From CAZFIM01 sp964519615 (GTDB taxonomy: Bacteria > Chloroflexota > Dehalococcoidia > GIF9 > UBA5629), in contig CAZFIM010000002.1 of the NCBI GenBank assembly GCA_964519615.1, forward strand, positions 38,174-102,173: a stretch of 64,000 bases of DNA, read 5' to 3'. Of this stretch, positions 17,969 through 26,757 are shown one piece after another. A program made the translations under genes and the position numbers. The first letter of the stretch is position 1, and every line of letters begins with the position of its first letter. The notes beneath the pieces are model-generated. The model made no database searches and had not been told where the DNA came from. It worked only from the letters and a program-made list of their open reading frames with translations.

Positions 17969-19153
17969 ATGCAAATAACCAGTGTAGATGTATTTAGATG
18001 CAACGGAAAATCTCCTATTGATAAAGAAATATTTACTGTAGTCTGTGTAAAAATAAACACCGATGAAGGGATATGTGGTTTTGGGGAAGCCGGGATGTCA
18101 TATGGCGCCGGAGCAGAAGCAGCATTTGGTATTATTCAAGATTTTGCTTATTTGATATTGGGTATGGATCCCATGAAAATTGAAGCAATATGGAATAAAT
18201 TGCATCGTAATACTTTTTGGGGTATGGGGGGTGGCGCTGTCATATTTTCCGGTTTCAGTGCCATTGATATTGCATTGTGGGATATCAAAGGAAAGGCATT
18301 AGGGGTACCTGTTTACCAACTGCTAGGTGGAAAAACAAACGATAAGCTGCGGGCATACGCCAGTCAGATACAGTTTGATTGGGGTCCTATTAGCCGTGCC
18401 ATGATAACCACAAATGACTATGCTGATGCTACCAGACGCGCTATTGCCGATGGATACGACTGTATTAAAGTTGACCCTGTTATGTTCGATGAGATGGGGC
18501 GGTTTATGCACTGGAATAATTACGGCATTCTACGCAATGAACAGCTAAGAATAGCAGTCGCCCGTATTGCAGCAATACGTAAGGCCGGCGGCCCTGATCT
18601 GGATATTATTATAGAACTGCACGGCTATACGGATACTAATACCAGTATACAGCTGGGCAGGGAGCTGGAACAGTTCCGCTGTTTTTATTATGAAGAGCCC
18701 ACGCAGCCGCTCAATCCAAATTTATTCAAAGAAATATCAGACAAGGTTAAAATCCCTATTGCCAGCGGTGAACGTATTTTTAGCCGCTGGGGTTATCGGC
18801 CGTTTTTTGAGAATAGAGCTTTGTCGGTAATTCAGCCGGACATGTGCAACTGCGGCGGTCTGACCGAAGGCAAGAAGATATGTGATATGGCGCATGTCTA
18901 CGATATCGGCGTACAGGTGCACGTATGCGGCGGCCCGATTTCCACTGCTGCAGCATTACAAATGGAAGCGGTAATACCGAATTTTGTCATCCACGAACAG
19001 CATCAGGCTGCACTGGTACAAGAGAATATTGCTTTGTGTAAATACGATTATCAGCCGGTCAGCGGTTATTTTGAGGTGCCTGACCGGCCGGGTATTGGGC
19101 AGGAGCTTTCAGATGCGGCAATGAGAGATGCCATTCGAGTTACTATTTCTTAG
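17969..19153 (+). CDS. mandelate racemase/enolase-superfamily sugar-acid dehydratase
   Basis: The 394-residue protein has the N-terminal capping domain and C-terminal barrel of the enolase superfamily. Likely Mg2+ ligands are Glu216 (IIELHG), Glu242 (YYEEPT) and Glu268 (ASGERI). His218, two residues after the first ligand, and His318 paired with Asp291 match the acid/base arrangement of the mannonate/galactonate dehydratase group. The predicted reaction is beta-elimination of water from an aldonic or similar hydroxy acid to give a 2-keto-3-deoxy acid. It is the first gene of an operon with a dehydrogenase, a lyase-family enzyme and a TRAP transporter, so its substrate is probably the transported acid. 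Confidence 0.85.
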   Translation: MQITSVDVFRCNGKSPIDKEIFTVVCVKINTDEGICGFGEAGMSYGAGAEAAFGIIQDFAYLILGMDPMKIEAIWNKLHRNTFWGMGGGAVIFSGFSAIDIALWDIKGKALGVPVYQLLGGKTNDKLRAYASQIQFDWGPISRAMITTNDYADATRRAIADGYDCIKVDPVMFDEMGRFMHWNNYGILRNEQLRIAVARIAAIRKAGGPDLDIIIELHGYTDTNTSIQLGRELEQFRCFYYEEPTQPLNPNLFKEISDKVKIPIASGERIFSRWGYRPFFENRALSVIQPDMCNCGGLTEGKKICDMAHVYDIGVQVHVCGGPISTAAALQMEAVIPNFVIHEQHQAALVQENIALCKYDYQPVSGYFEVPDRPGIGQELSDAAMRDAIRVTIS

Positions 19154-19224
19154 TAATAAATTATTTTGCTCAAATACTCCTGTTTCAGGCCATCTGTTAT
19201 TGAGTGAGAGGAAAGGAATAAAAA

Positions 19225-20214
19225 ATGGCTAAGAGAAAGCGAATTGCATTTATGCTTCCGGGTGACATGTGGATACCCACCGAGCAGCATGCAGCGGAGC
19301 TGGGTTACATAACCGAAAGACGCACCCCGAAGGGCAAAGAAGCCGCTGATATTGTAGAGGCGGTTGCAGGTGTAGATGCAATCGTTGCTGCACTGGAAAA
19401 ATATACGCCGGAAGTGCTTGCGCAGCTCAAAGGAAAGATTGAGATTATTACTCGTATAGGCGTAGGGTATGATAGCATCAATGTGCCTGCGGCTACCGAA
19501 AACGGTATTGTAATCGCAAATACTCCTGGTGCAAATTCCTATGCTGTTGCTGAGATGGCGGTTGCTTTAATGCTGGCGGCGGTAAGAAAGGTTTGCCTGC
19601 TGGACCGTACAGTACGTGCAGGTGGTGGTTGGGGTGGTCCTTTAAGTGTGACAGGGCAGCTCTTAGGCAGTACTGTGGGTATACTAGGTTTCGGTAACGT
19701 CGGCAAGAAACTAGCCAAAATACTTTACGCCTTTGATTGTAAAGTCCTGGTTTATGATCCGTATATGGATAAAGACGCACTGGCTTCTTCCGGTGCACAG
19801 GAAGCACCGATAGATGAGATTATTACGCAATCGGATTTTATCAGTCTTCACCTGCCCGGTACAGCTGAAACAAACGGGATGGTAAATGCGGACTTTCTAA
19901 AGAGGATGAAGAAAACAGCTATTCTTATTAATACAAGCCGCGGTTCTGTAGTGAACGAAAAGGATCTAGCGAACGCTCTGAAATCATGTGAAATAGCTGC
20001 TGCAGGACTTGATGTATTTGTTAACGAGCCTCTGGAAATGGACAGTCCTTTACGCGGACTTGGTAATGTAGTATTTACTCCGCATTTCTCCGCTATGACA
20101 AAGCAGGCATTTGGTTTGATGGGAAGTATGGCTATAGATAACATTCACGCGCACTTTTCAGGGAAAAAACCAGAAGGCCTAGTAAATCCGCCTGTATATG
20201 ACCACATGAAATGA
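19225..20214 (+). CDS. D-isomer-specific 2-hydroxyacid dehydrogenase
   Basis: The 329-residue NAD(P)-dependent enzyme has the Rossmann motif GFGNVG (155-160) and the catalytic set Arg239 (NTSRG), Glu268 (VNEPLE) and His287 (FTPHFSAM). It resembles phosphoglycerate dehydrogenase-like members but lacks the C-terminal ACT domain. It would interconvert a 2-keto acid and a D-2-hydroxy acid. It lies 71 nt after the dehydratase and 15 nt before the isocitrate-lyase-family gene, so it probably handles the dehydration product or a cleavage product. An exact substrate cannot be named. Confidence 0.88.
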   Translation: MAKRKRIAFMLPGDMWIPTEQHAAELGYITERRTPKGKEAADIVEAVAGVDAIVAALEKYTPEVLAQLKGKIEIITRIGVGYDSINVPAATENGIVIANTPGANSYAVAEMAVALMLAAVRKVCLLDRTVRAGGGWGGPLSVTGQLLGSTVGILGFGNVGKKLAKILYAFDCKVLVYDPYMDKDALASSGAQEAPIDEIITQSDFISLHLPGTAETNGMVNADFLKRMKKTAILINTSRGSVVNEKDLANALKSCEIAAAGLDVFVNEPLEMDSPLRGLGNVVFTPHFSAMTKQAFGLMGSMAIDNIHAHFSGKKPEGLVNPPVYDHMK

Positions 20215-20229
20215 ATTGGAGGGCTCATC

Positions 20230-21102
20230 GTGAAAAAAACAATGGTAATGAAAAAGCTCTTAAGTGAGGGGAAAACACTGATACTTCCCGGTGCATATGA
20301 TTGTTTTTCAGTAAAGATCATCGAGAAAATGGGATTTGATGCGGCGTATTTAACCGGTTACGGTGCAGAAGCAAGTGTGCTCGGCAGGCCTGATATGGGT
20401 TTTACTACCATGAATGATGTTTGTGATCTTGCTCGCCGCATGTGTACAACAGTGGATTTGCCGATTATTGTAGATGCGGACCTAGGGTGGGGAGGCACGT
20501 TGAGTATAACGCGCACGATTCAGGAATTTGAGAATGCCGGTGTGGCTGGATTGCATATTGAAGATCAGGCTATACCGCTTAAATGTGCAGGCATGCCCGG
20601 CCTGAAGTTCATTTCTTGTGAAGAGATGTGTATGCGCATCCGTGCAGCCGTTAGTGCGCGCAATGACCCTGATTTTCTTATCATCGGACGCTGCGACACT
20701 TTTGCAAAAGAAGGATTTGATGGTACTAAAGAACGTCTACATGCATATATGGATGCAGGCGCGGACTACCTTATAGCCGGCGGCGGATTCAATGAGGATC
20801 AACTATGGGATCTTTCACGGGAATTTCCTCACAAAATGTGCTGGAATGCGGGTCTATCCGTATGGCCGGAGAGCATGCTTCCGATATCAAGGTTCAATGA
20901 AATGAGCGCAGCAATGATGTTTTTTGCGCTTGTAGGACTGGCAGCAGCAGGCAAAGCCATCGAGGATACTTACAGCCGCTTAAAGATGGATACGCTCACC
21001 CCTGAATATATAAAAGAAAATACCATGGATATGCGGCGTATGGAAGCTACACTCGACTATGCAAAATATATCGAGATCGAAAAGAAATTTTCACTTGATT
21101 AG
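20230..21102 (+). CDS. isocitrate lyase / PEP mutase family enzyme
   Basis: The 290-residue barrel has the family features: YLTGYG near residue 43, the metal-binding VDADLG (81-86) and LHIEDQ (108-113). The catalytic loop of 2-methylisocitrate lyase (KRCGH) is replaced by LKCAGM. The Cys (residue 119) is kept, but the Gly and His after it are lost. The family cleaves or rearranges 2-hydroxy or 2-keto dicarboxylates. Here it could cleave the product of the upstream dehydratase and dehydrogenase. It is annotated at family level because of the changed loop. Confidence 0.85.
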   Translation: MKKTMVMKKLLSEGKTLILPGAYDCFSVKIIEKMGFDAAYLTGYGAEASVLGRPDMGFTTMNDVCDLARRMCTTVDLPIIVDADLGWGGTLSITRTIQEFENAGVAGLHIEDQAIPLKCAGMPGLKFISCEEMCMRIRAAVSARNDPDFLIIGRCDTFAKEGFDGTKERLHAYMDAGADYLIAGGGFNEDQLWDLSREFPHKMCWNAGLSVWPESMLPISRFNEMSAAMMFFALVGLAAAGKAIEDTYSRLKMDTLTPEYIKENTMDMRRMEATLDYAKYIEIEKKFSLD

Positions 21103-21132
21103 CAATTGTCTAAAAAGAAAGGAGGCAAAACA

Positions 21133-22194
21133 ATGAAACAGAAGTGGGGGATTCTTTCTATCTTAATAGTGGCTTTGGTTGCTTTTTTGGTAGGTTGTTC
21201 ACCTTCTGCAGCCCCTGCAAGTCCAAGCACTACTCCCAGTTCCGGTACTACGGAAGAGGCAACGGTCACCTACATTGCTGCGGCAAGTGTTTCTGCACCA
21301 GGTCAATTCTGGGATCGTCAGGCCGATGCACTGATTGAGCTTTTAAGCGAGAAATCAGGTGGACGGTTTGTAGCTGATAAGCTGGATGCCGGTATGCAGG
21401 GCAACAGTCGTGAAGTTGGAGAAGCGGTACAGATGGGTACAATCGAGGTACTGGTGGTCGGCGATATGGAGCTTAATCTGGTCACCGGTAATATCGGCTG
21501 GGCATGGATTCCGTTCCTGACAACCACATATGAACAGGCCGATGATGTGTATTACGGCGGCTGGATTAATGAGAAAATCAAAGAAAAGTTTGCTTCGGTA
21601 GGTATTGTTAAGATCGGTAACGCAGAAAACGAGTTCCGTCTCTGCGGTACAGTGGATAAGCCGATCGCAACAATATCAGATTTCAAAGGTGTAAAGATCC
21701 GAACTCCCGAACTTCCGGATGTAATTCGCTTTTATGAGCTGTGCGGAGCACTCCCGGTAGCTATCTCTCCTCCTGAAGTTATGACGGCGTTACAGCAGGG
21801 AACGTGTGATGGTCTTGACAATTCTATTATCAACATAAAGAATATGGGTGTGTATGATATGGTTCAGCATATCACCCGGACCAACCATCTTTATGCAGGT
21901 GCTTCGATAGTCTGTAATGCAGATTTTTGGAACAGCCTCTCCTCAAGCGATCAACAGATCTTTCTCGATGCTGCAAAAGAAAACGGCGATGAGTATATTC
22001 AATTATACAGGGAGGAAGCTGCCGCTTTACTTGCTGATCCGCATCTGACGGTCCATGAACCGGATGCTGAAATGAAGGAAACGATGATAAACATCGGGTT
22101 GCAGATACTGGATGATAACGCAGCAAACTATGATGCGGATATTGTTGAATTGATTCGCAAACAAATGAATACCAATATTGCAGCTATAAAGTAA
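21133..22194 (+). CDS. TRAP transporter substrate-binding lipoprotein (DctP family)
   Basis: AAAGGAGG precedes the ATG at 21133; a TTG 27 nt upstream lacks such support. The 353-residue lipoprotein has the lipobox LVGC (Cys22) and a low-complexity Ser/Pro/Thr linker. The DctP fold carries the canonical FKGVKIRTPE strand, whose Arg190 should bind a substrate carboxylate, unlike the His in the other binding protein of this window. A hairpin right after the gene may raise its transcript level over the permease genes. Confidence 0.92.
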   Translation: MKQKWGILSILIVALVAFLVGCSPSAAPASPSTTPSSGTTEEATVTYIAAASVSAPGQFWDRQADALIELLSEKSGGRFVADKLDAGMQGNSREVGEAVQMGTIEVLVVGDMELNLVTGNIGWAWIPFLTTTYEQADDVYYGGWINEKIKEKFASVGIVKIGNAENEFRLCGTVDKPIATISDFKGVKIRTPELPDVIRFYELCGALPVAISPPEVMTALQQGTCDGLDNSIINIKNMGVYDMVQHITRTNHLYAGASIVCNADFWNSLSSSDQQIFLDAAKENGDEYIQLYREEAAALLADPHLTVHEPDAEMKETMINIGLQILDDNAANYDADIVELIRKQMNTNIAAIK

Positions 22195-22214
22195 TAATTT
22201 ACAAATGCCATTTT

Positions 22215-22252
22215 TGCAGGGCGGTTACGTTAAAAGACGGCTCCGTCCTGCA
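22215..22252 (+). terminator. intra-operon hairpin after the binding-protein gene
   Basis: A 10-bp stem with one G.U pair (22215-22224 with 22243-22252) is followed by GATTTTCTTCT. It lies between dctP and dctQ, where partial terminators or stabilising hairpins are common because binding protein is needed in excess. Confidence 0.5.
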
Positions 22253-22303
22253 GATTTTCTTCTACTCGCCTCTATAAACAAATTATATATGAGGTTAACG
22301 TAA

Positions 22304-22861
22304 ATGTTTGTATTACGAGGCATAAATAAATTCCTCATGCATGTAGAAAAATTTATTGTCGTTTTAACGGGGAGCGGCCTCGTGGTTTCAATCTGCGTTC
22401 AAGTTATAGGGCGCTATATACTGCAAGTGCCCACACCGTGGGCTGAGGAAATAGCCAGATATTTATTTATCTGGATGGTGCTTGTCGGCGCCGGATATGT
22501 TCTGGCAATAAAAGACCATATTGAGATTGCTATTTTAGACCAGTTGCTTGAAAAACTAAAAAATCCCGACAAAGCAAAAACGATACTGTTTGTGATTTCT
22601 ACTATAGGCGGTATGGTTTTTATCGTTCTCTTTTCACTCATTTATTACCGCTATCTGGTAAATATCAACCGCTACGGCGGTCAATTTTCAGCTGCGCTGC
22701 AAATCAACATGCTGATTCCCATGAGTGCTTTGCTCGTGGGTAATATCCTTATGTTATTTCACTCCATCTATTTATTGCTCGAGCTAATATTTAATTCACG
22801 TTCAAAAGCTGAGAGTGCAAAGCAAAGCAATATAGAAGAGATGGGCATGAACTATGAATGA
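22304..22861 (+). CDS. TRAP transporter small membrane subunit (DctQ)
   Basis: The 185-residue protein has four predicted helices. The family-typical WAEEIARYLFIWMVLVGAGY in the second helix region is followed by a loop with DHIEIAILDQLL. It pairs with the DctM permease, whose start codon overlaps its end (22854-22861), so the two are translationally coupled. It is part of the dehydratase-dehydrogenase-lyase operon. Confidence 0.9.
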   Translation: MFVLRGINKFLMHVEKFIVVLTGSGLVVSICVQVIGRYILQVPTPWAEEIARYLFIWMVLVGAGYVLAIKDHIEIAILDQLLEKLKNPDKAKTILFVISTIGGMVFIVLFSLIYYRYLVNINRYGGQFSAALQINMLIPMSALLVGNILMLFHSIYLLLELIFNSRSKAESAKQSNIEEMGMNYE

Positions 22862-24170
22862 AATGATGCTGCTTGTCATATTTTTACTTATTTTCTTCGG
22901 TGCGGGCATTCTACTGCGGATCAACGTTGCTTTTTCACTCGGGCTTGCATCTCTTGGGTTGCTCTTTTTCGCCGGTGTCCAGGTTATTAACATTGCGGCA
23001 CCTTCTTTTTCCGCTCTGGATAGTTTTCCATTGCTCGCTATTCCGTTTTTTATGCTGGCAGGAACGGTTATGGAGCATGGCGGAATTTCCAGCAGCCTTG
23101 TTGGTTGGATCGATGCATTTGTTGGGCGTGTACGTGGTGCCATAGGTGCTATTACAGTGCTTGCAAGCATGGCGTTTGGTGTGCTCACCGGCTCTGCAAT
23201 GGCAACTATCAGCTCGATAGGTAAGATGATGCACCCGGAAATGGTACGCCGTGGTTATACGCCGGAATATGCAGGTGCATTAATTGCCGCTACCTGTTTT
23301 CTCGGTATTCTGATCCCTCCTTCTATACCGGGAATCATGTATGCGTTATCCTCAGGGCAATCGATCTCCGATGTGTGGCTGTCAACTGTAGGCCCCGGTG
23401 TTCTTATAGGGATTGCTTATATCATATACAACTATTTTTCCGGTGGAAAAAAAGACAAATCTGTTGCAGATACCAAAGGTGTACTGGAATACTTTGCCAA
23501 GATAGGTCATAAGACGTGGTCAGCATCGCCTGCAATTATTATGCCAATAATTATCTTCGGTGGTATATACGGCGGTGTTTTTACTCCTACAGAAGCAGGT
23601 GCTGTCTGTATGGCCTACGGAGTGGGGTTCTATCTTGTCAAGCGAGCACTCAAAAAGGACAGCGTTTCCAGTTCCATGTGGTTAATCTTTTTAACCGGTG
23701 GACTGGCCACAGCGACAATTTGTATCATCCAGATTTTTGCTAATACGGCCAGCCGTGCAATTTCACTGGCAGGTATTACCCAGGCACTTGCGGAGTTTAT
23801 TGTTGCAAACGTAAGTGCGACATGGCAGTACTTATTAATCTGTAATGTGATCTTTTTGATTCTGGGCTGTCTTATAGATATTACAAGTGCGGTTCTAATG
23901 ATGACACCGCTGTTGCTCCCTACAACACTGGCGATGGGAATAGATCCAATCCATTTTGGTGGTATAATGCTTGTTAATCTGAGCATAGGCTTCATGACAC
24001 CGCCATTTGCCGGAGGGCTATTTGTAGCCTGCAAAATATCTCAAGTACCGTATATTAAACTGGTAAGGGAATGCATTCCATTTTTAATAATCGGTATATG
24101 TGTTGTGATCTTTACAACCTTTGTGCCTGATATAGTACTTTTCCTACCAAAACTCCTGGCGACATCATAA
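22854..24170 (+). CDS. TRAP transporter large membrane subunit (DctM)
   Basis: The 438-residue permease has about 12 helices and the two DctM family repeats: GILIPPSIPGIMYALSSG in the first half, and FTPTEAGAVCMAYG and FMTPPFAGGLF later. It moves the substrate with a cation gradient. Its start overlaps the end of dctQ by 8 nt. It is the last gene of the operon; the next gene starts 272 nt on with its own ribosome-binding site. Confidence 0.93.
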   Translation: MNEMMLLVIFLLIFFGAGILLRINVAFSLGLASLGLLFFAGVQVINIAAPSFSALDSFPLLAIPFFMLAGTVMEHGGISSSLVGWIDAFVGRVRGAIGAITVLASMAFGVLTGSAMATISSIGKMMHPEMVRRGYTPEYAGALIAATCFLGILIPPSIPGIMYALSSGQSISDVWLSTVGPGVLIGIAYIIYNYFSGGKKDKSVADTKGVLEYFAKIGHKTWSASPAIIMPIIIFGGIYGGVFTPTEAGAVCMAYGVGFYLVKRALKKDSVSSSMWLIFLTGGLATATICIIQIFANTASRAISLAGITQALAEFIVANVSATWQYLLICNVIFLILGCLIDITSAVLMMTPLLLPTTLAMGIDPIHFGGIMLVNLSIGFMTPPFAGGLFVACKISQVPYIKLVRECIPFLIIGICVVIFTTFVPDIVLFLPKLLATS

Positions 24171-24442
24171 CTTTATACAATTTATGAAGTATCGTCTAAT
24201 CGAATCAAGCGTATTATTGTAAGCATTCAGTATGCGTTTCAAACCCGTTAAGCATCTTCCAGATATTTTTAGTAATTTCTCTATAATGTTGTTTCAAAGG
24301 GTTTCGATTCGACACAGTTACCTTTATAGTAGTTGGATAGGGTACACAGATTAACATACGAAGATGTGTTATCATTGTTATTAACCGGCCATTTACGGTC
24401 CGGTGAAAGGTTCGAACCCAGCAAACTACTGCCAGGAGGTGT

Positions 24443-24733
24443 ATGATAATCCAGATTACCGATATAGCCAAAGACAAACTTAAAGAGGTTCTCGATGAGA
24501 ATCCCGGAAAATATATACGTGTTGTCATCGAGGGGATAGGCTGAAGCGGTCCCAGATTGGGATTAGCTCTGGATGAGCTAAAAGAAAATGAAAAAGCGGT
24601 GCAGATAAACGGCATCGATATCTTAATATCTGATACGGTTGGAGCTTTAGCAACGGATAAAAAGGTTGATTATGTAAAATCGTCATATGGAGAGGGTTTT
24701 GCGATAACTTCTCCGAATCAGACATGCTGCTGA
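24443..24733 (+). CDS. HesB/IscA-like protein, probable selenoprotein (Sec at UGA 24542-24544)
   Basis: CCAGGAGGT precedes the ATG. Read through one in-frame TGA, the frame gives 96 residues with an A-type Fe-S carrier pattern: IRVVIEGIG-U-SGPRLGLALDE, then GIDILISDTVGALATD, GEGFAI and a Cys-Cys end. The TGA (residue 34) aligns with the first of the conserved cysteines in IscA/HesB. HesB-like proteins with Sec at this place are an established bacterial selenoprotein family. Downstream, after 25 nt, a perfect 7-bp stem (24563-24569 with 24575-24581) closes the loop UGGAU, which fits the bacterial SECIS model. A conventional gene finder would miss the gene. The genome must then encode SelA/B/C/D, which are not in this window. 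Confidence 0.85.
24563..24581 (+). promoter_or_regulatory. candidate bacterial SECIS hairpin
   Basis: A perfect 7-bp stem TTAGCTC/GAGCTAA closes a 5-nt loop TGGAT, with a G in its first two positions. The loop begins 26 nt after the in-frame TGA, within the 16-37 nt window of the published bacterial SECIS model. A smaller 4-bp hairpin (CCCA/TGGG) lies between. Confidence 0.65.
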
Positions 24734-24831
24734 TAGTGCGAGGATTTGCTGCCGGCGGGGGAATAAGAAAGTGTGCTGATAATCCGTTGTCAAGGAAAAT
24801 AGTACACAGCTAAATATACATCGTGGCGCTG

Positions 24832-25375
24832 CTAGCTTTTTTTGCCGGAAAGCCCCAGCGTAAGGACACGCAGCAGACCGGCAATGCTTTTGGCATCGAC
24901 GATTTCGCCGGAAGCGATAAGGTTCTGTACCTGCGACATAGGCACCTTCACTACCTCGATCTCATCCGTATCCTCTGCTTCAAGCTGGCTGTGCTCAAGC
25001 TGAGTAGCCAGGTAGAAATGCAGGTATTCGGTACAGTATCCCGGTGCTGAGTAGAACCCCCCCCAGCTTCTGAATTTTCTTGGGACGAAAGCCGATCTCT
25101 TCCTGTAGTTCCCTGCTTACCGCTTGCACCGGCTGTTCCCCCGGCTCTATACCGCCTGCCGGTATCTCAAGAAGGGTCTTTTCAACGGCCTTTCTATACT
25201 GTTTTACCATCAGGACGTTATCAGCCTCATCCAATACTACTACGGCTATGCAGTCGCTGTGTTCCACGATTTCGCGTGTGGTCCGGCTTCCGTTCTCCTT
25301 TTCAACCGTATCCACGCGCAAATTGACCGCTCTGCCTTTATAAATTTGCTCGCTTGAGAGTGTCTTCTCAACCAC
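24832..25375 (-). pseudogene. NUDIX hydrolase (ADP-ribose pyrophosphatase type), frameshifted
   Basis: The start is GTG 25375, 5 nt after AGGAGG. The first part has the Nudix box (PAGGIEPGEQ...SRELQEEIGF). After KLGG the frame is lost at a run of eight G (25058-25065, minus strand). Dropping one G restores GGFYSAPGYCTEYLHFYLAT and then a normal ADP-ribose pyrophosphatase C terminus ending LSGKKS at the stop 24832. The intact enzyme would hydrolyse ADP-ribose or related nucleoside diphosphates. The indel sits in a homopolymer, so a sequencing error is at least as likely as true inactivation. The gene forms an operon with the GNAT and NAD kinase genes. Confidence 0.85.
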
Positions 25376-25396
25376 GTTAACCTCCTCCTGCACCGG

Positions 25397-25852
25397 TTAT
25401 TCGAACCTGTAAACCAGCGCCACTTCGTCGCAGTCAGGGAATTTGGGACAATGGAAGCATTCTGACCATATTTTGCGCGGCAGCTCCATTTTATCTATAT
25501 CCTTGAAGCCGCACTTTTTAAAGAACTCGGGTTTATAGGTGAGGCAAAAGATGGTAGCTATTCCCAGTTGTTTTGCTTCTTCCAAACATGCTTTCACCAG
25601 CAGTCTGCCGCATCCATGAAACTGCGCCTCTTTGTTTACGGCCATAGACCGAATCTCCGCCAGATCAGCCCAGCTAATATGCAGAGCTACGCACGCCAGA
25701 ACTTTATCATTCTCTCTGATGACATAGTAGTCACGCAGATTCTCATAAATATCGCTTAAGGCGCGCGGTAGCATCTCGCCTTTATTTGCAAAGCCATTGA
25801 TGAGCACGTGCATCTGCTGCGCATCGCCTATTTTTGCTTTCTCAACCTTCAT
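25397..25852 (-). CDS. GNAT-family N-acetyltransferase, ArgA-like
   Basis: The 151-residue single-domain acetyltransferase has the acetyl-CoA motif QFHGCGRLLVKACLEEA (about 80-96) and a C-terminal segment with closely spaced Cys/His (WSECFHCPKFPDC). That pattern is found in short N-acetylglutamate-synthase-like proteins that can act in arginine synthesis. Its ATG overlaps the stop of the NAD kinase gene (ATGA), so the two are co-translated. Specificity is not proven by sequence. Confidence 0.8.
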   Translation of the reverse strand: MKVEKAKIGDAQQMHVLINGFANKGEMLPRALSDIYENLRDYYVIRENDKVLACVALHISWADLAEIRSMAVNKEAQFHGCGRLLVKACLEEAKQLGIATIFCLTYKPEFFKKCGFKDIDKMELPRKIWSECFHCPKFPDCDEVALVYRFE

Positions 25853-26673
25853 GTCGTTTTCCTTCTCAATTTGCTTTCCAGTGACTGGTAGAAATAGTTG
25901 CCGGATTGTATTCTCATAAGTTTTGCTGTATAAGGGCTGTCCATCACTTCCACGTAATCTCCGCTCTTAAGCTGTACTTCCACCTGACCGTCTACGCTGA
26001 TCATGGCTTCATGTCTTGTGATAATTGTTAGCCCGAGGACCGTCTTCTGCGGCAGTACCAGCGCTTTATCGAAAGTAACATGCGAGCATACAGGCATCAA
26101 TATCATATCCTGCGACTGTGGATGGAGCACAGGACCTCCGGCAGCAAGTGCGTATCCCGTACTTCCGCTCGGAGTTGCCACCAGTACTCCGTCCGCGCGG
26201 TAGGTGGCCATAGTCTCGCCGTCTATTCTGCATTCGACATTGACCAGTCTTGCTATACTTCTGCGCCCGATAAAGACATCGTTCACCGCATACAATATGC
26301 GCTCACAGGAGGGCAGATACGCTTGAAGCACGCAGCGCTCCTCTATCCAGCCTTCTCCTTTAAGCAGAGCAGGCAGTTTAGTAAAGGCTTCAGCGCTTTC
26401 AAGCTCGGTCATAAATCCGAGCTTTCCCAGATTTATTCCAATGATGGGAATGGCATACTGAAGCACGGCACGTGCCGCGCGCAGGATGGTGCCATCCCCC
26501 CCGACACTAATAACTATGTCTGTACCTTGCAGATGCAGTTCCGCCTGCTCCGGCTCCCATGCCGAGCATAGCCAGGAGGATATGCCTTCACGTGACAGAA
26601 ACTTTTCAATTTCCCGGCTTAAAGACAGCGCCTTACTGCGGCGCGGATTATAGAAAATACCAGCTCGCTTCAA
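25849..26673 (-). CDS. nadK: NAD kinase
   Basis: The 274-residue enzyme carries the signature SVGGDGTILRAAR (about residues 57-69), the NDV(F) motif in AVNDVFIGRR, and TPSGSTGYALAAGGPVLHP. Together these define ATP-NAD kinases, which make NADP in the cytoplasm. The start is a TTG without a strong Shine-Dalgarno, but the N terminus (KRAGIFYNPRR) fits the family. It is the first gene of the nadK-GNAT-NUDIX set. Confidence 0.95.
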   Translation of the reverse strand: MKRAGIFYNPRRSKALSLSREIEKFLSREGISSWLCSAWEPEQAELHLQGTDIVISVGGDGTILRAARAVLQYAIPIIGINLGKLGFMTELESAEAFTKLPALLKGEGWIEERCVLQAYLPSCERILYAVNDVFIGRRSIARLVNVECRIDGETMATYRADGVLVATPSGSTGYALAAGGPVLHPQSQDMILMPVCSHVTFDKALVLPQKTVLGLTIITRHEAMISVDGQVEVQLKSGDYVEVMDSPYTAKLMRIQSGNYFYQSLESKLRRKTT

Positions 26674-26757
26674 AGCATCTGGAGTCTATCACCGCCTGAT
26701 AAAAGTGTCAAATATAAGCGGCAGGCGGTTGTTACTTTGACATGAAGTGAAGTATAT

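Noticed and set aside
24408..24421. GGTTCGAACCC, resembling a tRNA T-loop
   Set aside because: Neither strand can form a T stem, anticodon arm or acceptor stem around it.
24728..24736. Second TGA (followed by TAG) at the end of the HesB-like gene as another Sec codon
   Set aside because: It would add just one residue. A Cys-Cys terminus already fits the family, so it is treated as the stop, though this cannot be excluded.
25058..25065. Programmed frameshift at the G8 run of the NUDIX gene
   Set aside because: No stimulatory hairpin or Shine-Dalgarno-like element was seen, and the needed +1 shift on a G run is not a typical programmed site; an indel is simpler.
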